From Dipteris shenzhenensis (lineage: Eukaryota; Polypodiophyta; Polypodiopsida; Gleicheniales), in the NCBI GenBank assembly GCA_047967505.1, contig CM106538.1: 64,000 nt of DNA, one strand, 5' to 3'. Shown here one piece after another: positions 11,508 through 23,050 of the stretch (the first letter of the stretch is position 1; every line of letters starts with the position of its first letter). A model generated the notes under the pieces. That model was not told the origin of the DNA. It did not search any database and was given only the letters and a program-made list of their open reading frames with translations. The translations under genes were made by a program, and so were the position numbers.

Positions 11508-12848
11508 GGATCACCTCTGCCATCAATGCGTAGTTGACCAAGTGTTCTTGTGCCCTTCTTTGCTCCTCTAATCTCTTGGACCGGCGGTGTTCGGATGGTT
11601 CCTCCTCAATGGTTGGAGGTTCTCTACCGTCCAAAATCTGCCTTACCCACTTCAGGAATGGCCGTTGCCATTGTGGTTCTGCATGCTCTTCTTCCTCTTC
11701 TTTATCTTGAATCCTCCCAAGCACCGTTGGGGGAGTTCGGTCTGCTGTCGATGGTTGTACTGGATGGACATCCTGGTCTTGGTTGTCTGGGAAGGAAGCA
11801 TCCTCCTCCAATTGATGCGGCTGTTCTGAGAAGACCACATCGCAACTTATAATTACCTTCTTGGTAACATGGTTATAGACATGGTAACCCTTCGCCTCTT
11901 CACTGTAGCCCAAGAAAATACACTTCCAACTCTTCGGTTCCCATTTGGTCCTGTTAGCATCAAGGACATGCACAAAACAGTCACATTTAAAAACTCTGAA
12001 ATATGTAGCTGAAGGTTTCTTACCAGAAAAAAGGCCTGCAGTGGAGTCATCCCATTCACAGCCTTCGTGTGGCTACGATTCAGAATGTAAACTACAGTGT
12101 TACATGCTTCAACCTAGAAAGTCTTTGGCAAATCTTTCCCTTTCATCATACTCCGGCCTATTTCGCAGATGACGCGCATCTTGCGCTCTGCTACTCCATT
12201 TTGCTATGATGTATGTGGCAGGGGTTTCTGCCTCTTGATCCCGTGACTTTTGCAGTAACTCTCGAATTTAGTTGATGTGAACTCTCCACCTCTGTCTAAT
12301 CTCAACTTCTTCACCTTCCTCCCCGATTCTTTCTCGACCATTACATGCCATTCCTTGAACTTACTAAAAGCCTCGTCTTTAATCTTCAGGAAGTATATCC
12401 ATATCCTTCTACTGTAGTCGTCGATCAGCGTCATGAAGTAGTAGGAACCACCCAAAGCTTCCGTCTCCATCTTTCTACAGAGGTCCGTGTGAACGAGCTC
12501 TAGAGGAGCCTTTGCCCTGCTGGCCTCTTTAGGAAAGGGATGCCGATGCTGCTCGCCCATCATGCAAGCGTCACATACATCAGGCAGATTTGCAATTTCT
12601 GGTAGGTCTGCAATCATTCCACTTTTATGCATCTCCTTTAAAGAACTAAGGTTTAGATGACCAAACCTCTCATGCCACAGCTTAGTGTTCTTCACATCCG
12701 CTCGAGCATTGAAAGCTGAGAGTTCATAGATGTTGTTGCGCCATGTACCTTTACCAACGACCTTTCCTTGAAGATCCAAAATCTGTGCGCCATTCTTATC
12801 GAAGTGAACTTTGCGGTCCCGATCCGTGATTGCAGAAACAGACAACAA
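11485..12848 (-). pseudogene. Copia family 1 GAG-pre-integrase and integrase
   Basis: The block 12204-12848 contains LWHERFGHLNLSSLKEMH (GAG-pre-integrase) and PLELVHTDLC (first catalytic Asp). LRLDRGGEF holds the second Asp, with Leu in place of the usual Ser/Thr before it. The third catalytic residue lies in QNGVAERK, just past an in-frame TAG that replaces a Gln codon near 12204. Frames 11853-12059 and 11485-11973 carry the C-terminal region and the variable linker before RT. The protein would join element DNA to the host chromosome. Confidence 0.9.
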
Positions 12849-13160
12849 GTCCTCTTAATATCTGGCACATAAAGAACATCGGACAACTGTTTTACAACTC
12901 CATCTGACTTGAGAGCAATCGTACCTTTTCCTTTTGCTGGACATTTTGCATCATTGTTGAGCTACCAGGATGTCATTCCCTACCGGCTGTAGAGAGGTAT
13001 ACCAATCCTTGTGATTGGTCATGTGGTGTGATGCACCACTGTCAATGATCCATGGTTCATCCGCAGGTACATGAACTGCCTCCGTGCAAATCTCCTCAAT
13101 TGCTACAAACATCTCTACTGGTACTTCCTGCGCACTGTTGCTGGACTCTTTCTTTACTAT
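12849..13160 (-). pseudogene. Copia family 1 aspartic protease
   Basis: The minus-strand frame holds PWIIDSGASHHMTNHKDW, the copia aspartic protease active-site region with the D-S-G triad intact. It sits between the gag zinc knuckle and the integrase, as expected. A frameshift near 12950 disrupts the downstream part. Confidence 0.88.
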
Positions 13161-13167
13161 GTTCTTC

Positions 13168-13983
13168 TCATATGTTCTTCTCATCTGCAATCTTCTTCCA
13201 GCACTCATTCTGCTTGTGCCCTGCCTTGTTACAATAGAAGCACTTGATCTTCTTCTTTCTCTTTTTATCATAAGAAGAAGATGGGTTACCAGAGTTCTTA
13301 CACTTACCTTTCTTTGATCCGGTCCAGAAAGCGGAATCTTCTCTAGTCCTCGTCTTTTGATGCATCTCCTCCTCCAGAAGCATCGTGCTGAAATCCTCAA
13401 AGTTAAGGGCAGATTTTTGTTCTACATATTCAGCGCCGTAACAAGACCGTCATACTTTGGTGGGAGAATCCATATGCACCTCCGTGCTAGATTCTCGCTG
13501 GTGATGGTGATGCCAATCGTAGTCATCTGATCGTGCAAATTCTTCACCCTGGTGATGAACTTCTCTGCCGCTTCAGACTCAAACAGTATCTCGTTCGCGA
13601 GTTGAGTCTCCAGATTCTGAATCCGCATCTGATTCGTGGTCTCATACTAATTTTTCAAGACCATCATGCCTCCTCCGCTGTGGCGACATGTTGAATTAAC
13701 GCCATGACGGAATCACTCACACACTGCAGACAATAGAACATAGCGCATCTGCATTTCTTCTTATCCACATGAGAATCTCATCCGTAGTTGGTACTATCTG
13801 TTGTGCTACATTGGCCGGATTCGGTCTCGGAACTGGTTTCAAGTCCACCCCAATAGTAGTGTCTCAAAGCTCGTATGTGCTTAGGATGGTCTTCATCTTG
13901 AACTTCCAGAGTGGATAGTTAGAGCCATCCAACTTTCCGCTTTCGTCGAATAGTCGGATTCGCAGTCTTGCAGGCTGGGCCAT
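13168..13983 (-). pseudogene. Copia family 1 gag
   Basis: The likely start is the ATG whose complement is at 13981-13983. It opens with MAQPARLRIRLFDESGKLDG and the LWKFKMK segment of copia gag proteins. Stops and shifts follow. The zinc knuckle CFYCNKAGHKQNEC (C-X2-C-X4-H-X4-C) is intact near the C-terminus. Gag would form the virus-like particle in the cytoplasm. Confidence 0.87.
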
Positions 13984-14040
13984 CTCTCACAATCTGCTCG
14001 CAAACAGAAACACACTACCAAATCTTCTTGCTGAGTCTAG

Positions 14041-14052
14041 GCTCTGATACCA
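14041..14052 (-). other. Primer binding site, initiator tRNA-Met type
   Basis: On the minus strand TGGTATCAGAGC follows the 5' LTR directly. This is the standard plant copia primer site pairing with the 3' end of initiator methionine tRNA. Confidence 0.93.
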
Positions 14053-14783
14053 TGTTAGAAAACAATACAACATCTGTGCTTAATAGATAACAGGATCTCA
14101 TATGCAAGAGAGAAGACAGACATTATGGAGAATCAAAAATTTGATTACTGTAAAACTAATACGATAGATGGCGCTACCTCCCAACCGTGCGCTCCTGTGA
14201 AAGAAGCTTCGATGGCATGCTGGAAACAATAGAAGATGGAGGCTGGATGCTAAGGAATCATGGTTGCTGTAGCGAGTGATGAAATGGGCTTCACGGGCTT
14301 GCTCTTATATAGCCACCACAAGTAGTCGGTTAGAGCCAATTGGGTGACCGACCCAGTCTGCCCAAAACGATCGATTGGGGGTCAGTCTTGAAATAGGCCA
14401 CCGACCACACAATAGAACCGGTGCACAAAATAGATCAACTGAACTACGGTTTCCGTTTGGCCCAGATCCATCCGGGATCATCTGAGGCTCCAAACAGGCC
14501 CCGCAACCCAAGAGCGGGCTCCCCCGAGAAATGCTCCATCTACCCTCAGTGCGGTCAATCATGGGATGCCTTCCTGCACTTGCATGTAGCCTAGTTGGCA
14601 GTGTACCAACTCTATCTGAAGCTGTCTAGCCATCAAGCCACACATGGCCCCCATCTGGTGTTCAAACCAGGACCTACTAGATAACCGAGCTACTCAAATG
14701 CCTTCTCCTCATATGGAAGGCTTACAAGTAGAGTTAGTTGGTTCCCGCGTAGTTACACGAGAGTGGAGCATTGATATCTAACA
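14053..14783 (-). repeat. Copia family 1, 5' LTR
   Basis: A 731-bp repeat with intact TGTTAG...CTAACA ends, followed on the right by the target duplication GGCCA at 14784-14788. It carries the same TATA-like box as the other copy (about 14304). Confidence 0.93.
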
Positions 14784-14788
14784 GGCCA

Positions 14789-15924
14789 CCCATGATGAGG
14801 ACACAAGTTTTGCTCCCACTTTGTGAAAAATATAAAGACAACCCCCACCGTCAACAATATAAGTGCATGCTGAGTGTCCTCTCTCAAGATTCAACATTAT
14901 GACTTTTGCACATTCTTTGAAGCAATTGGCTTAAGCGAGAAAGAGTACATATTAACCTTGTGTGCTTCCCTATCACACCCAACACGGTTCCTCAAAAGAT
15001 ACCCAAAAGACATGTACACCAACAACTTTAACCCAACTTTGTTAAAGCTCTGCGGAGCTAATATAGAGGTTTAGTTCATTTTGAACCGATATGAAGCAAC
15101 TGCATATGGCACATCATACATCACAAAGGTTGATAAAGCTATAATTGAGGCTATAGAGACCGCACTTATAGAGAGCATACAACAAAATGCTCTTGTGAAC
15201 GAGAGAATTTGCTAGACCGTACTTAACACACAACACATAAATGCACAACAAGCTGTTTACATTGCCCTTTTCTTGCCGCTTATGAGCTCCACCAAGGAAT
15301 TCATGTACATCAATGAAGCACACCCAAAAAATGCACTTTACTTCTAATGTGCCATTACCAGCTAGAGCAAATGGACCCATCTAGCATAGACATTTCTCTG
15401 AAGACAAGCACACCCAAAGAATGCTCTTTACTCCTAAGGTGCCATTGCTAGCTAGAGCAAATGGACCCATCTAGCATAGACATTTCTCTGAAGACAAGCA
15501 CACCCAAAGAATGCACTTTATTCCTAAGGTGCCATTGCTATAGCTAGAGCAAATGGACCCATCCAACATAGACATTTTCTCTGAAGACATTGTCAGTAAG
15601 TACTCACACTGGCATGCATTGATTAGTACCATTTGTCTTGTACCCTACACAAGTGAATACACAGTCTTAGGGAACAAAGCACAAAGGAGAAAGCATTCTA
15701 AGATTTTATGCTTCAACAACTACAATGTGTACAAAGACCCAAAGAACCACTATAGAGAGATCTACCTATTGTGCTTGCCTTTTGTTTGCCAGGAACACAT
15801 TCTTGATGAAAAATTTCCCACATGGAATGACATGTACATGGCCTACAAAACCCTAGTGGATGCCAACAAGAGCAACTTCAACAAGTTGATTCACCCCCCA
15901 ACATCCTCTAGTGAATGTCAGTAG
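14789..15924 (+). pseudogene. Helitron Rep, two-tyrosine region and linker
   Basis: Helitron coding resumes directly after the copia target duplication. 14874-15074 contains EYILTLCASLSHPTRFLKR and TNNFNPTLLK, both typical of plant Helitron proteins. After one TAG stop (15072-15074) the same frame continues with AYGTSYITK, so both Rep tyrosines of the Y-x3-Y motif are present (15105-15107 and 15117-15119). 15553-15924 continues with DIFSEDIVSKYSHW and KDPKNHYREIYLLCLPF. A 90-bp triplication lies between the blocks. Confidence 0.85.
15319..15588 (+). repeat. 90-bp tandem triplication inside the Helitron gene
   Basis: Three near-identical 90-bp units start at 15319, 15409 and 15499, each opening CACACCCAAA. 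The unit length keeps the frame, but stops are present. The third unit has small insertions and leads into the next open coding block. Confidence 0.9.
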
Positions 15925-17164
15925 TTGCATGTGAGCTTTCGAGATCCACAAGCATGCAATGCAACAGCCAAATGTTTGACCTTGGCAATGACATGCACAT
16001 TCAATGGAGAACCAATAAATTCCATCAACCAAAGGATTTACCTACAACCTTCTTCCCAATGATAAGTACTATGCTTCCATTCAAACCCTAAACATAGAGC
16101 AACGCCTGATATTTGAGGACATAATGCTTTAAAAAACAACCCCAAGCAATGACTGCACCTTCTCTTGACTAGGAATGTAGGGATAGGAACGACATACACA
16201 CTGCTACTCATAGTTCAAGCATTGTTGCAACACTACATGCACAAGGGAACATCAAGTCTTGAGTTTCCAAAAGTATTGTTGTTAGCATACAATGTCAAAG
16301 TAGCATTTAATATAGGTGGTACAACCATATACTCAGAACTCCATCTACTGCTCATGGCTTCAAATTACACAAGCCTTTCTGCCAAGAAACTCAATGAGCT
16401 CTCTACCCTATACAAAGACTTGTAGTTGGTGGTCTTTGATGAGATCTTCTTGATAGGACAAAGCACTTTCATAGCAGCAATAGACATGCATTTGTGGGAA
16501 ATCAAACACAATCACCTTGAGTCTTTCGAAGGTGTGGACATTTTGCTTTATGGTGACTTGTGTCAAGCAAGCCCCACAAAAGACTCATGGATTGTCTCTA
16601 AGCAATCAACATCCACATTGATGCTACCCTCATTTTGGAGAGACCATATGCTATACTAAGAAATGGAGACACCGATGTGCCAAGCAATAGTCACTTCATT
16701 GACATCCTCAGTTGCATTTGTAATGGATCCCAAACACAACAATGACATTGAATACATAAACTCTCATTTCTTGTGCATTTTGAATGATAAGCATAACGTG
16801 CTCTATCTTTACTACACTAACTCCTCAAAAGACAAGCACAATCTCAAAGTGTTCCACATGCTTCAAATGAAGGAAAATGTGCTTCAAGGAGCAGTTGCAA
16901 GGCACAAAACATGCAGCCAAACAATAACAATGCCAAATGAACCAAAGGGAATCGACAGCCTGCACAAAGAACTTTGCCTGATATCTGGCATGCTAATTGT
17001 GATATGTTCTGGTAACCTTGACATCTCTGATGGCTTGGTACATGGCATTGATTGAGTTTTCAAAGGGTCATGCACAAATACAAAACCTCCCATAATTTGG
17101 GTTGAATTTAGTAACATGAAAACATGGGCCCAAACAAGATCAACCAATGTTTTTCTATACAAAT
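15925..17164 (+). pseudogene. Helitron PIF1-type helicase
   Basis: Helicase segments in order. The Walker A region (about 16165-16200) reads LTRNVGIGTTYTL, where the invariant Lys is Thr (codon 16189-16191). Walker B reads VVFDEIFLIGQ, and a later motif reads LLYGDLCQASP. The C-terminal part holds LISGMLIVICSGNLDISDGL, equivalent to the family's LKxGxxVMLxRNxDxxxGL region. It ends near 17164 with PPIIWVEF. Several stops interrupt it. The intact protein would unwind donor DNA during rolling-circle transposition. Confidence 0.86.
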
Positions 17165-18282
17165 AAGGCACCCTCGTTGTTTGCTGGACCCCGATTTGCA
17201 AATTGCATGTGAGTTCTAAATTTTTCAAGAGTGTTGTCGGATTGGAAAATGGAGGAGTAAAGTTGCTGATTGGATATTTTGGGTAAATTCTTCCATCACA
17301 CCATAAATCGATATGTTGTAAGCCTTCTATCCTCATGTTCTGTCTTTGCATTACACCTACTTGTGGACCCTTCCTCATTTTTTCACAAGTGCATACTCTT
17401 CTTCTAAATTAATGTGGAGGTGGTAAAGTCTCTTCTTGCTGGATTGTTCTTCAGTGGCATGATCACATGTTGCCATTTTTTTTAGTAGCGTTGTCCCATT
17501 GCTTCACACCATTGTCAACTTTTATAAAACAAAGTGTTAGCAATGGACTTACCGCGATAAATCCATGTTAATATTTCATGGGGATGTTTTAAAATTTTTA
17601 AAACAAAGATTCTTAAAGGTTAGTTATGAGTTTTTGACCGTGGAATCTTGTGACCTACATAAGTCAACAACGATAAGTCCATATTTACTACAATAAGTCC
17701 ATGTTTATCTTTCATGCAAAGGTTTAAAATTTTGAAAAAAAAAGATTCTTAATCGTTAATTATGGGATTCTACATAAAAATCTACTGCCAGCATGAGTGA
17801 GGATGACACAAAACCCACTTTAAAGAGAGAATATGATAGGAGCATTTATGCCAGTTCATTTTTGTAGATTTTGGAGCAAAGAAAAATGAGAAAATAGTGA
17901 ATTTCTTATAGGGCCCCAAAATGAGTTCCCTTTTTTCCTAATGGGTACAAGGAATTTGCATGTGGAGCATAGCGTATTTACTGAACTTTGGAGTGTTCAT
18001 GTATGCATTTGCTCATATCGTGCATAGAGTTTTGCATATTATGTTTCTAGTTTAGATAGACGAGTCTTTTTTGCATGGAGTTGTGAAATCTCCCAATGTT
18101 AGGTGGCCAATGATTTGTTTATGCTTAGCTACAAAGAACCTAGTTGTGGGTCAAGACCCACAACTCCATGTATCCTTTGGGGTAATGAAGGCTTTCGCCT
18201 TCATTGGGGATTGAAGGGTTTAGGAGGAGTTTAAGGGTTAGAGGGAGGTTCAAGGTTTAGAAGTCTTGTCTCTGTATGCTTT
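17165..18282. other. Non-coding spacer with a degenerate direct repeat
   Basis: No coding family is seen. Two similar AT-rich segments (about 17550-17635 and 17689-17775) share the order ATAAGTCCATGTT, TTTCATG, TTTAAAATTTT, AAAGATTCTTAA. The Helitron 3' terminus should lie in this stretch but was not identified. Confidence 0.45.
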
Positions 18283-19731
18283 TCAAGCTGTGGCTTCCCC
18301 TTGGAAGTGTCCTCCTATAATGCCTTCATGGACTTCACTCAGGATTGGTATGATCTCATGAGGCATTACAGATCTTATTAAAACTTGGTCTTTGCTCATC
18401 TTGTACCATTGTCTTGCAATGAGTTGATAGGGTGCAGCCTTTAAAATTAGTTTTCTGGCATCTACTACTTTCATTTTAGGGGGTGGTCTTCTTGCCTTTA
18501 AGTACTCAATGATATCTCCACACCAATCTAGAATAGCATCTATCTGAAATAGTGTGGCATCTGGCAAATCGTCTTCTACTCTAGTGGATTCTTCTCCCGA
18601 CTTAACACAAGACATGTGATCAGCAACGTAGTGTGGGCACCTTTGCAGACCGCTATTTTGAAGTTGAATTCTTGAAGCAAGAGGAGCCATCTGGTTATTC
18701 TTCCGGTCATACACGGATGGTTCACAAGATAAAGCAATGCTTGATGGCCAGTGTAGAAGACAAAATCATTTGCCAGTAGATAGTGCCGAAATTTCTTAAC
18801 ACTATACACCATTGCTAGGGCTTCTCTTTCTGTGGTGATAGTGCCGAAATTTCTTAACACTATACACTATACACCATTGCTAGGCTTCTCTTTATGTGGT
18901 GGTATAGTTGATCTCTACATCATTGAGTTGTCAACTGGCAAAGTAGAATGGGTAGTCTTTCTTATGTTCACCAGGTTGATAAAGCACACTCCCAATTGCA
19001 TACTTGGATCCATCAGTATGAACATGAAAATCAATATCCCAATTGGGAAATATAAGAATGGGTGTTGTGATTAGGTCCCACTTTAAAAGCTCAAAGGCTT
19101 GGTCGCACTCTTCTGTCCATAAGAATTCCACTAATAATTTGTAAAGTGGTCTGGCTATCATGGCATACCACAATATAAATCTTCTATAATAGCCAGCATG
19201 TCCCATAAAGACCTATACACCTTTGGAATTTGTAGGAGGAAATTCCATGATGATTTTGATTTTGTCCATGTCAGTTGCAATCCCATGTTGAGAAATGATG
19301 TGTCCCAAAACAACTCCGTGGGTCAACATGAACTGGCATTTTGTTGGATTTAGGGAGATGCCATACTTCCTACATTTGATTAGTATTGTTTCAAGACATT
19401 TGACGTGCTCTTTTTTGTTCGAGTGGATGCACAAATCTTCCAAGAACACCTGTAAAATCTTATTCAGAAATGACTTGAAGGCCGTGAACATGACTCGCGA
19501 ATGTGGTCGAGGCATTACAAAGGCCGAATGGCATAACTCTATAGGTGAAAATACCCCATTCTGTAGCAGACCCCATTCATTGTAGAGCTCCTTTGTTAGG
19601 ACATTTACACCTACTCCACCATACACTATGGCTTGGACTTCATTATATGCCTTGTGGATCAAAGGCACAATGATGTTGCATATCTCATCTCTCTCCCCCA
19701 TTCGCACAAGGATATCTTCAATGTCTTCCAT
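18283..19731 (-). pseudogene. Gypsy pol: RT, RNase H, integrase start
   Basis: RT is visible as VFLEDLCIHSNKKEHVKCLE and NPTKCQFM. The catalytic pair, normally DD, reads ED here. VLGHIISQHGIATD and KIKIIMEFPPT follow. The thumb and connection region (18931-19206) contains GHAGYYRRFI and WTEECDQAFELLK. RNase H contains TTEREALAMVYSVKKFRHYL and HQALLYLV, with Gly replacing the usual Asp before HQALLYL. The leftmost block ends EVHEGIIGGHFQGEAT, the H2C2 zinc-binding region preceding integrase. Frameshifts near 18860, 19206 and 19550 disable it. Confidence 0.88.
18779..18899 (-). repeat. 58-bp tandem duplication inside gypsy RNase H
   Basis: A unit starting GATAGTGCCGAAATTTC occurs at 18779 and 18837. 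The second copy has an added CTATACA and a few changes. The duplication breaks the RNase H frame. Confidence 0.9.
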
Positions 19732-20484
19732 AGGTGGAGGGGGATTCGCGAGTTCAATCCATCCTTTGAAACTCTCCTAGAGATTGGGACAATTCCATAA
19801 TATGATTCCAATGGGAATTGACACAGGGCAACTTAGGATACTAGAGAGCATAGCTCCTTCAAGTTGGCATGGTGGTACATTATGTTGCAGAGTCTATTGT
19901 TAGAACAAAGGCTCGAGTATAGTATCAATACTCAGTGGGGCCAAGTCATGGATTGGATCTTGAACTTGCTTCTCATCCTCAAATTGAGCTTGTTCTTTTT
20001 GTACCCATTGTTGAAGTGCTTGAAGACAAGGCTTCTCCAATTCTGCATTTGGGTATGGAGCTTCTTTTATTTGAGTCTCAGGAGCTGATGTGGATGAGCT
20101 TGGCTGCTCATTGCTTGGTGGAGGTAGAAGCACTTGTGCAGTATTGTCAAGAAGTTGTCTTGGTTGGATTGGAATATTAGGGTCTTTGGTGGCCTCTTTC
20201 TGCTGGCGTGTAATTACATTCACAAGTTGTGATATTACGCTTGCTGACCCCGAACTTCGATGGTCCACCCCAATAATGCCAATTGGGACGTCAGGCTTAG
20301 CCTCTGTTTGTTGTGGGACCTTATTTTTCATGGGGCAATCCATACAAGCATGGCCTATGCCACTGGAAAGTAGCGGGGCTACCACGATGAGGGCACTCTG
20401 CAATCCGATGATTTTCTCCACAACCGTAGCACTTGATTGGTGCTCGATATGTATTGGGTCAAACTTGATTTGCATAGACTAGGA

Positions 20485-21740
20485 TTAATCCTTCTGTGAC
20501 TTCCACATAGTATATTTGGTACTCAAATTATACTCGAATGGCAAATCCACTTTCTCGACTTGAAGTTGTTGTATTGGAACTACCGGAGGAGCTGGATTTG
20601 GTGCTCTTAGATATGGTCGTGGATTTGGATTCCTGAGTAATTGTGGGACTTGTGTCTGCACGGGAAAAGGATTTAGCCTCAAAGCTAGGGGCGCTTGTGC
20701 AAGTACTAGTTGCCTATACACTAGCATGGGTGCTGGTTGGTATTGTTGAGGTCGAGGCAAAATGTTGCGCATGTTGAAAATGCAACTATTTTCATCATGG
20801 CCACCGACTACACAAATATGGCACCACAACCTTGGTGGTGGATTTTCTTGTGCAGTGATCCTTGCTCTTAGGACTGGGCATTCATTGGATGTATGATTGG
20901 CCATGCAGTGTGGGCACCATACATTTTCTCACCGTGGATAAGTCGGAGGTGGTGATTGAGACAATTGAAGCTTTTGTTCCATGGCCTACATCATTTCTTC
21001 TTTCAGCTTCATGGTCTCTAGGCGATGTTCATTAGATGTTTCGACAATGGACTTGGATTTTTCCTTTTTAGAGTGCTTATCTTGTGCACTGGATCTTCCA
21101 TCATCACTGTTGGTATCAAAGTCGGGCATGCCATCCTCGAAGTCAATGGCTGTCGCAAATGCAGCACTGAATGTTTCATAACTGCTAATCTTTTTCATGT
21201 CTTTGCAGATTTTCTTCCTTAGGCTTGCAATGAACCAAGTCGTGAGGTACTTTGCATTGGGGCATGGGTCACATTTGGCAATTAAGCATTTCATCTTGCC
21301 CAGGTACATGCGTACATCTTCTTGGCGACCTTGTTCGATCTTCCTTAGTTGGAGAGCGGGATCATCTTATAGTCTCTTCATTTGAAAACGTCTCTTGAAT
21401 TCAGTTTGAAGCAAGTCCCATGTGGCTCTTTCTTCCACTAGGAGGTCTAGGGACCATTCTAACGCTTCATCGGTTAAGGCCATGGGGAACCAGGCGACCA
21501 TAGTTCCATTGGATTGATCTCCACCCACTCAGCATGTAGCATCAAAATGCTAGAGGAATCGGGCTGGATCGCCCTTACCATTATATTTGGGAAGTTCGAG
21601 TTTCCCAAGGGGCTCCTTCCTTGATTGTTATTATTGTTTCCAAAATTATTGCGATTAAAGAAATTGTTCCCCTTTGCATCGAGGTCAATATCCCCATCAT
21701 CGCAATAGCATCCAGACATGTTGTGGCATGGAGTCGTCAA
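20485..21740 (-). pseudogene. Gypsy gag with zinc knuckles
   Basis: The block 20986-21309 (KMKCLIAKCDPCPNAK, TTWFIASLR) belongs to the retrotransposon gag domain. Further right, 21474-21740 reads through an Asn-rich stretch before it. Near 20760-20910 two Cys/His knuckles occur. The first, CPHCMANHTSNEC, has one spacer residue fewer than standard. The second, CHICVVGGHDENSC, fits C-X2-C-X4-H-X4-C. A Pro/Gln-rich linker (19900-20475) leads to pol. Confidence 0.8.
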
Positions 21741-21800
21741 ACTGATTTCTTAAATTTCAAGGGGGGAATTGGGGTAGAGGATTGTCAGAGACGATGTTCA

Positions 21801-22312
21801 CATTGAAGTTATATGCAAATTTGGTGAGTGTTGGTGTCGGAGGTATTGGCTGGAGCACAGCTGCATGCAAGTGCAACAGGTGTCTCTGCCGCAAGTGCGG
21901 GTGTTGATGTAGTTGTGTTAGAAGGGTTAGAGATTTCTTAGTGTTGTAGGGACCATCGTGTTAATAATGTGCCTAGTATTGTCCCACATGTATAGGGAAA
22001 TATGCCGGTGTAGATGGATCGTCAATCGGAGGTCACAGCATAACGATATGAGTGAATTAGTGTGAAACAAGGCCCACATGAGGGTGCAAATTAACGAGTG
22101 CTAAGGATGCCAAAATGGTGTGCAATGGGCTGGAAACATGCCCCATAGCATGGCATTTTTGTGTGTGAAAATGTGGTTCAAACGGGGTCTAGTTTGGGTC
22201 CCCAACGGATGACTTATGATGTGTTGAAGTAGGGGTAAAATGGGGTCTTTTTGGGAGGGGGGGCGGGGGGGCCTTGGTCTTAAGTATAGTGTGAATGGTC
22301 CTAGACTCAAAC
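21801..22312. other. Non-coding, possibly gypsy leader
   Basis: No coding signature is visible. The position upstream of gypsy gag (minus strand) fits a leader and 5' LTR, but no second LTR copy is present in the window to confirm it. Confidence 0.4.
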
Positions 22313-22575
22313 TGGAGTAACTGAACTAGGGTAAGTCTAGTTAGTCTAACTAGCCTAACTGTCAAGTTAGATGCCTAACAGTTAATGTAACCTAACATTC
22401 TTATTGTTAACTAACTAAGGTTAAGCTAGACTAACTGTCTAATTAGTCTAATTAACTAACAATTAGTGTAAATTGACTAATTGTAGCTAACTAACCTCGA
22501 GTAAGACTAACTAGCTTGAGTTAAATATAACCTAACCTAGGTTGGAGCTAACCTAACTATGGTTAGGTTAGGTTT
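22313..22575. repeat. TAACT/TTAGT-rich low-complexity block
   Basis: About 260 bp built almost entirely of CTAACT, TTAGTTA, CTAACC and AACTAA words on both strands, with many short palindromic pairings. It ends in GGTTAGGTTAGG before a T run and the G-rich tract. Confidence 0.75.
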
Positions 22576-22589
22576 TTTAATTTAAAAAA

Positions 22590-23005
22590 TACTAAGGGGG
22601 GGGCATCGCGCGGCGGCTGAGAGGGGAGAGGGGGGCGTAGGAGATGTAAGAGGGGGGGGAGGGGGTTGCAAAAGAGGTTTTGGAAGAGGGGAGGAAGGAG
22701 ATGGAGATGGAGGTTGGAGAGGAGCAGATGAAGCGGCGCGGTCGGGGGCACATAGGAGGTGGGGCAGATGTAGGAGGTGGGGCGGGCACTCCGCCACTGA
22801 TGACCGGCAACACTACCGCATAAGCGGGCGCTGCGTGCACCGTCGGGCTACAAAGCAACCCCTTTGCAGGCAGCAAGGGTTTATAAGCCCTTAGTTTATT
22901 AGGTAAGGGCTAAAGCCCTTTAGTTGTAGATTTAGGGAGATGGCGAGCGGTCGGCCAGGGAGAGAAGAGGGAGGGGGGGAGAGAGAAGAGAGAGAGGGGG
23001 GGGTA

Positions 23006-23050
<45 letters not shown>

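Larger units (their letters stand above)
9217..14783 (-). mobile_element. Complete Ty1/copia element, family 1
   Basis: Both LTRs begin or end with TGTTAG and CTAACA (TGTAAG at the left copy's outer edge). A 5-bp target-site duplication GGCCA lies at 9212-9216 and 14784-14788. A primer binding site complementary to initiator tRNA-Met abuts the right LTR, and a G-rich polypurine tract abuts the left LTR, so the element reads on the minus strand. Internal order is gag, protease, integrase, RT, RNase H, which is the copia order. The reading frame is broken many times, so the copy is non-autonomous. A solo LTR of the same family sits at 29920-30653. Confidence 0.95.
7814..17164 (+). mobile_element. 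Decayed autonomous Helitron, split by a copia element
   Basis: Plus-strand fragments line up in order with a plant Helitron RepHel protein. The order is an N-terminal DUF6570-like region, the Helitron_like_N Rep with HUH motif, a Cys/His stretch, the two-tyrosine motif, then PIF1-type helicase segments. The copia element at 9217-14783 interrupts it exactly after the codons for F-R-F-P-R-P, and coding resumes at 14789. Many stops and frameshifts make it inactive. The coordinates cover only recognisable coding sequence. The 5' TC end and the 3' CTRR end with its hairpin could not be located, so the true element is longer. Confidence 0.88.
18283..21800 (-). mobile_element. Truncated Ty3/gypsy element
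   Basis: Minus-strand fragments in gypsy order from right to left: gag (about 20485-21740), a proline-rich linker, RT (18931-19731), RNase H (18576-18860), and the start of the integrase zinc-binding region (18283-18400). The integrase core, both LTRs and the target duplication are not seen, so the copy is truncated on the left. Boundaries are those of recognisable coding sequence. Confidence 0.88.
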
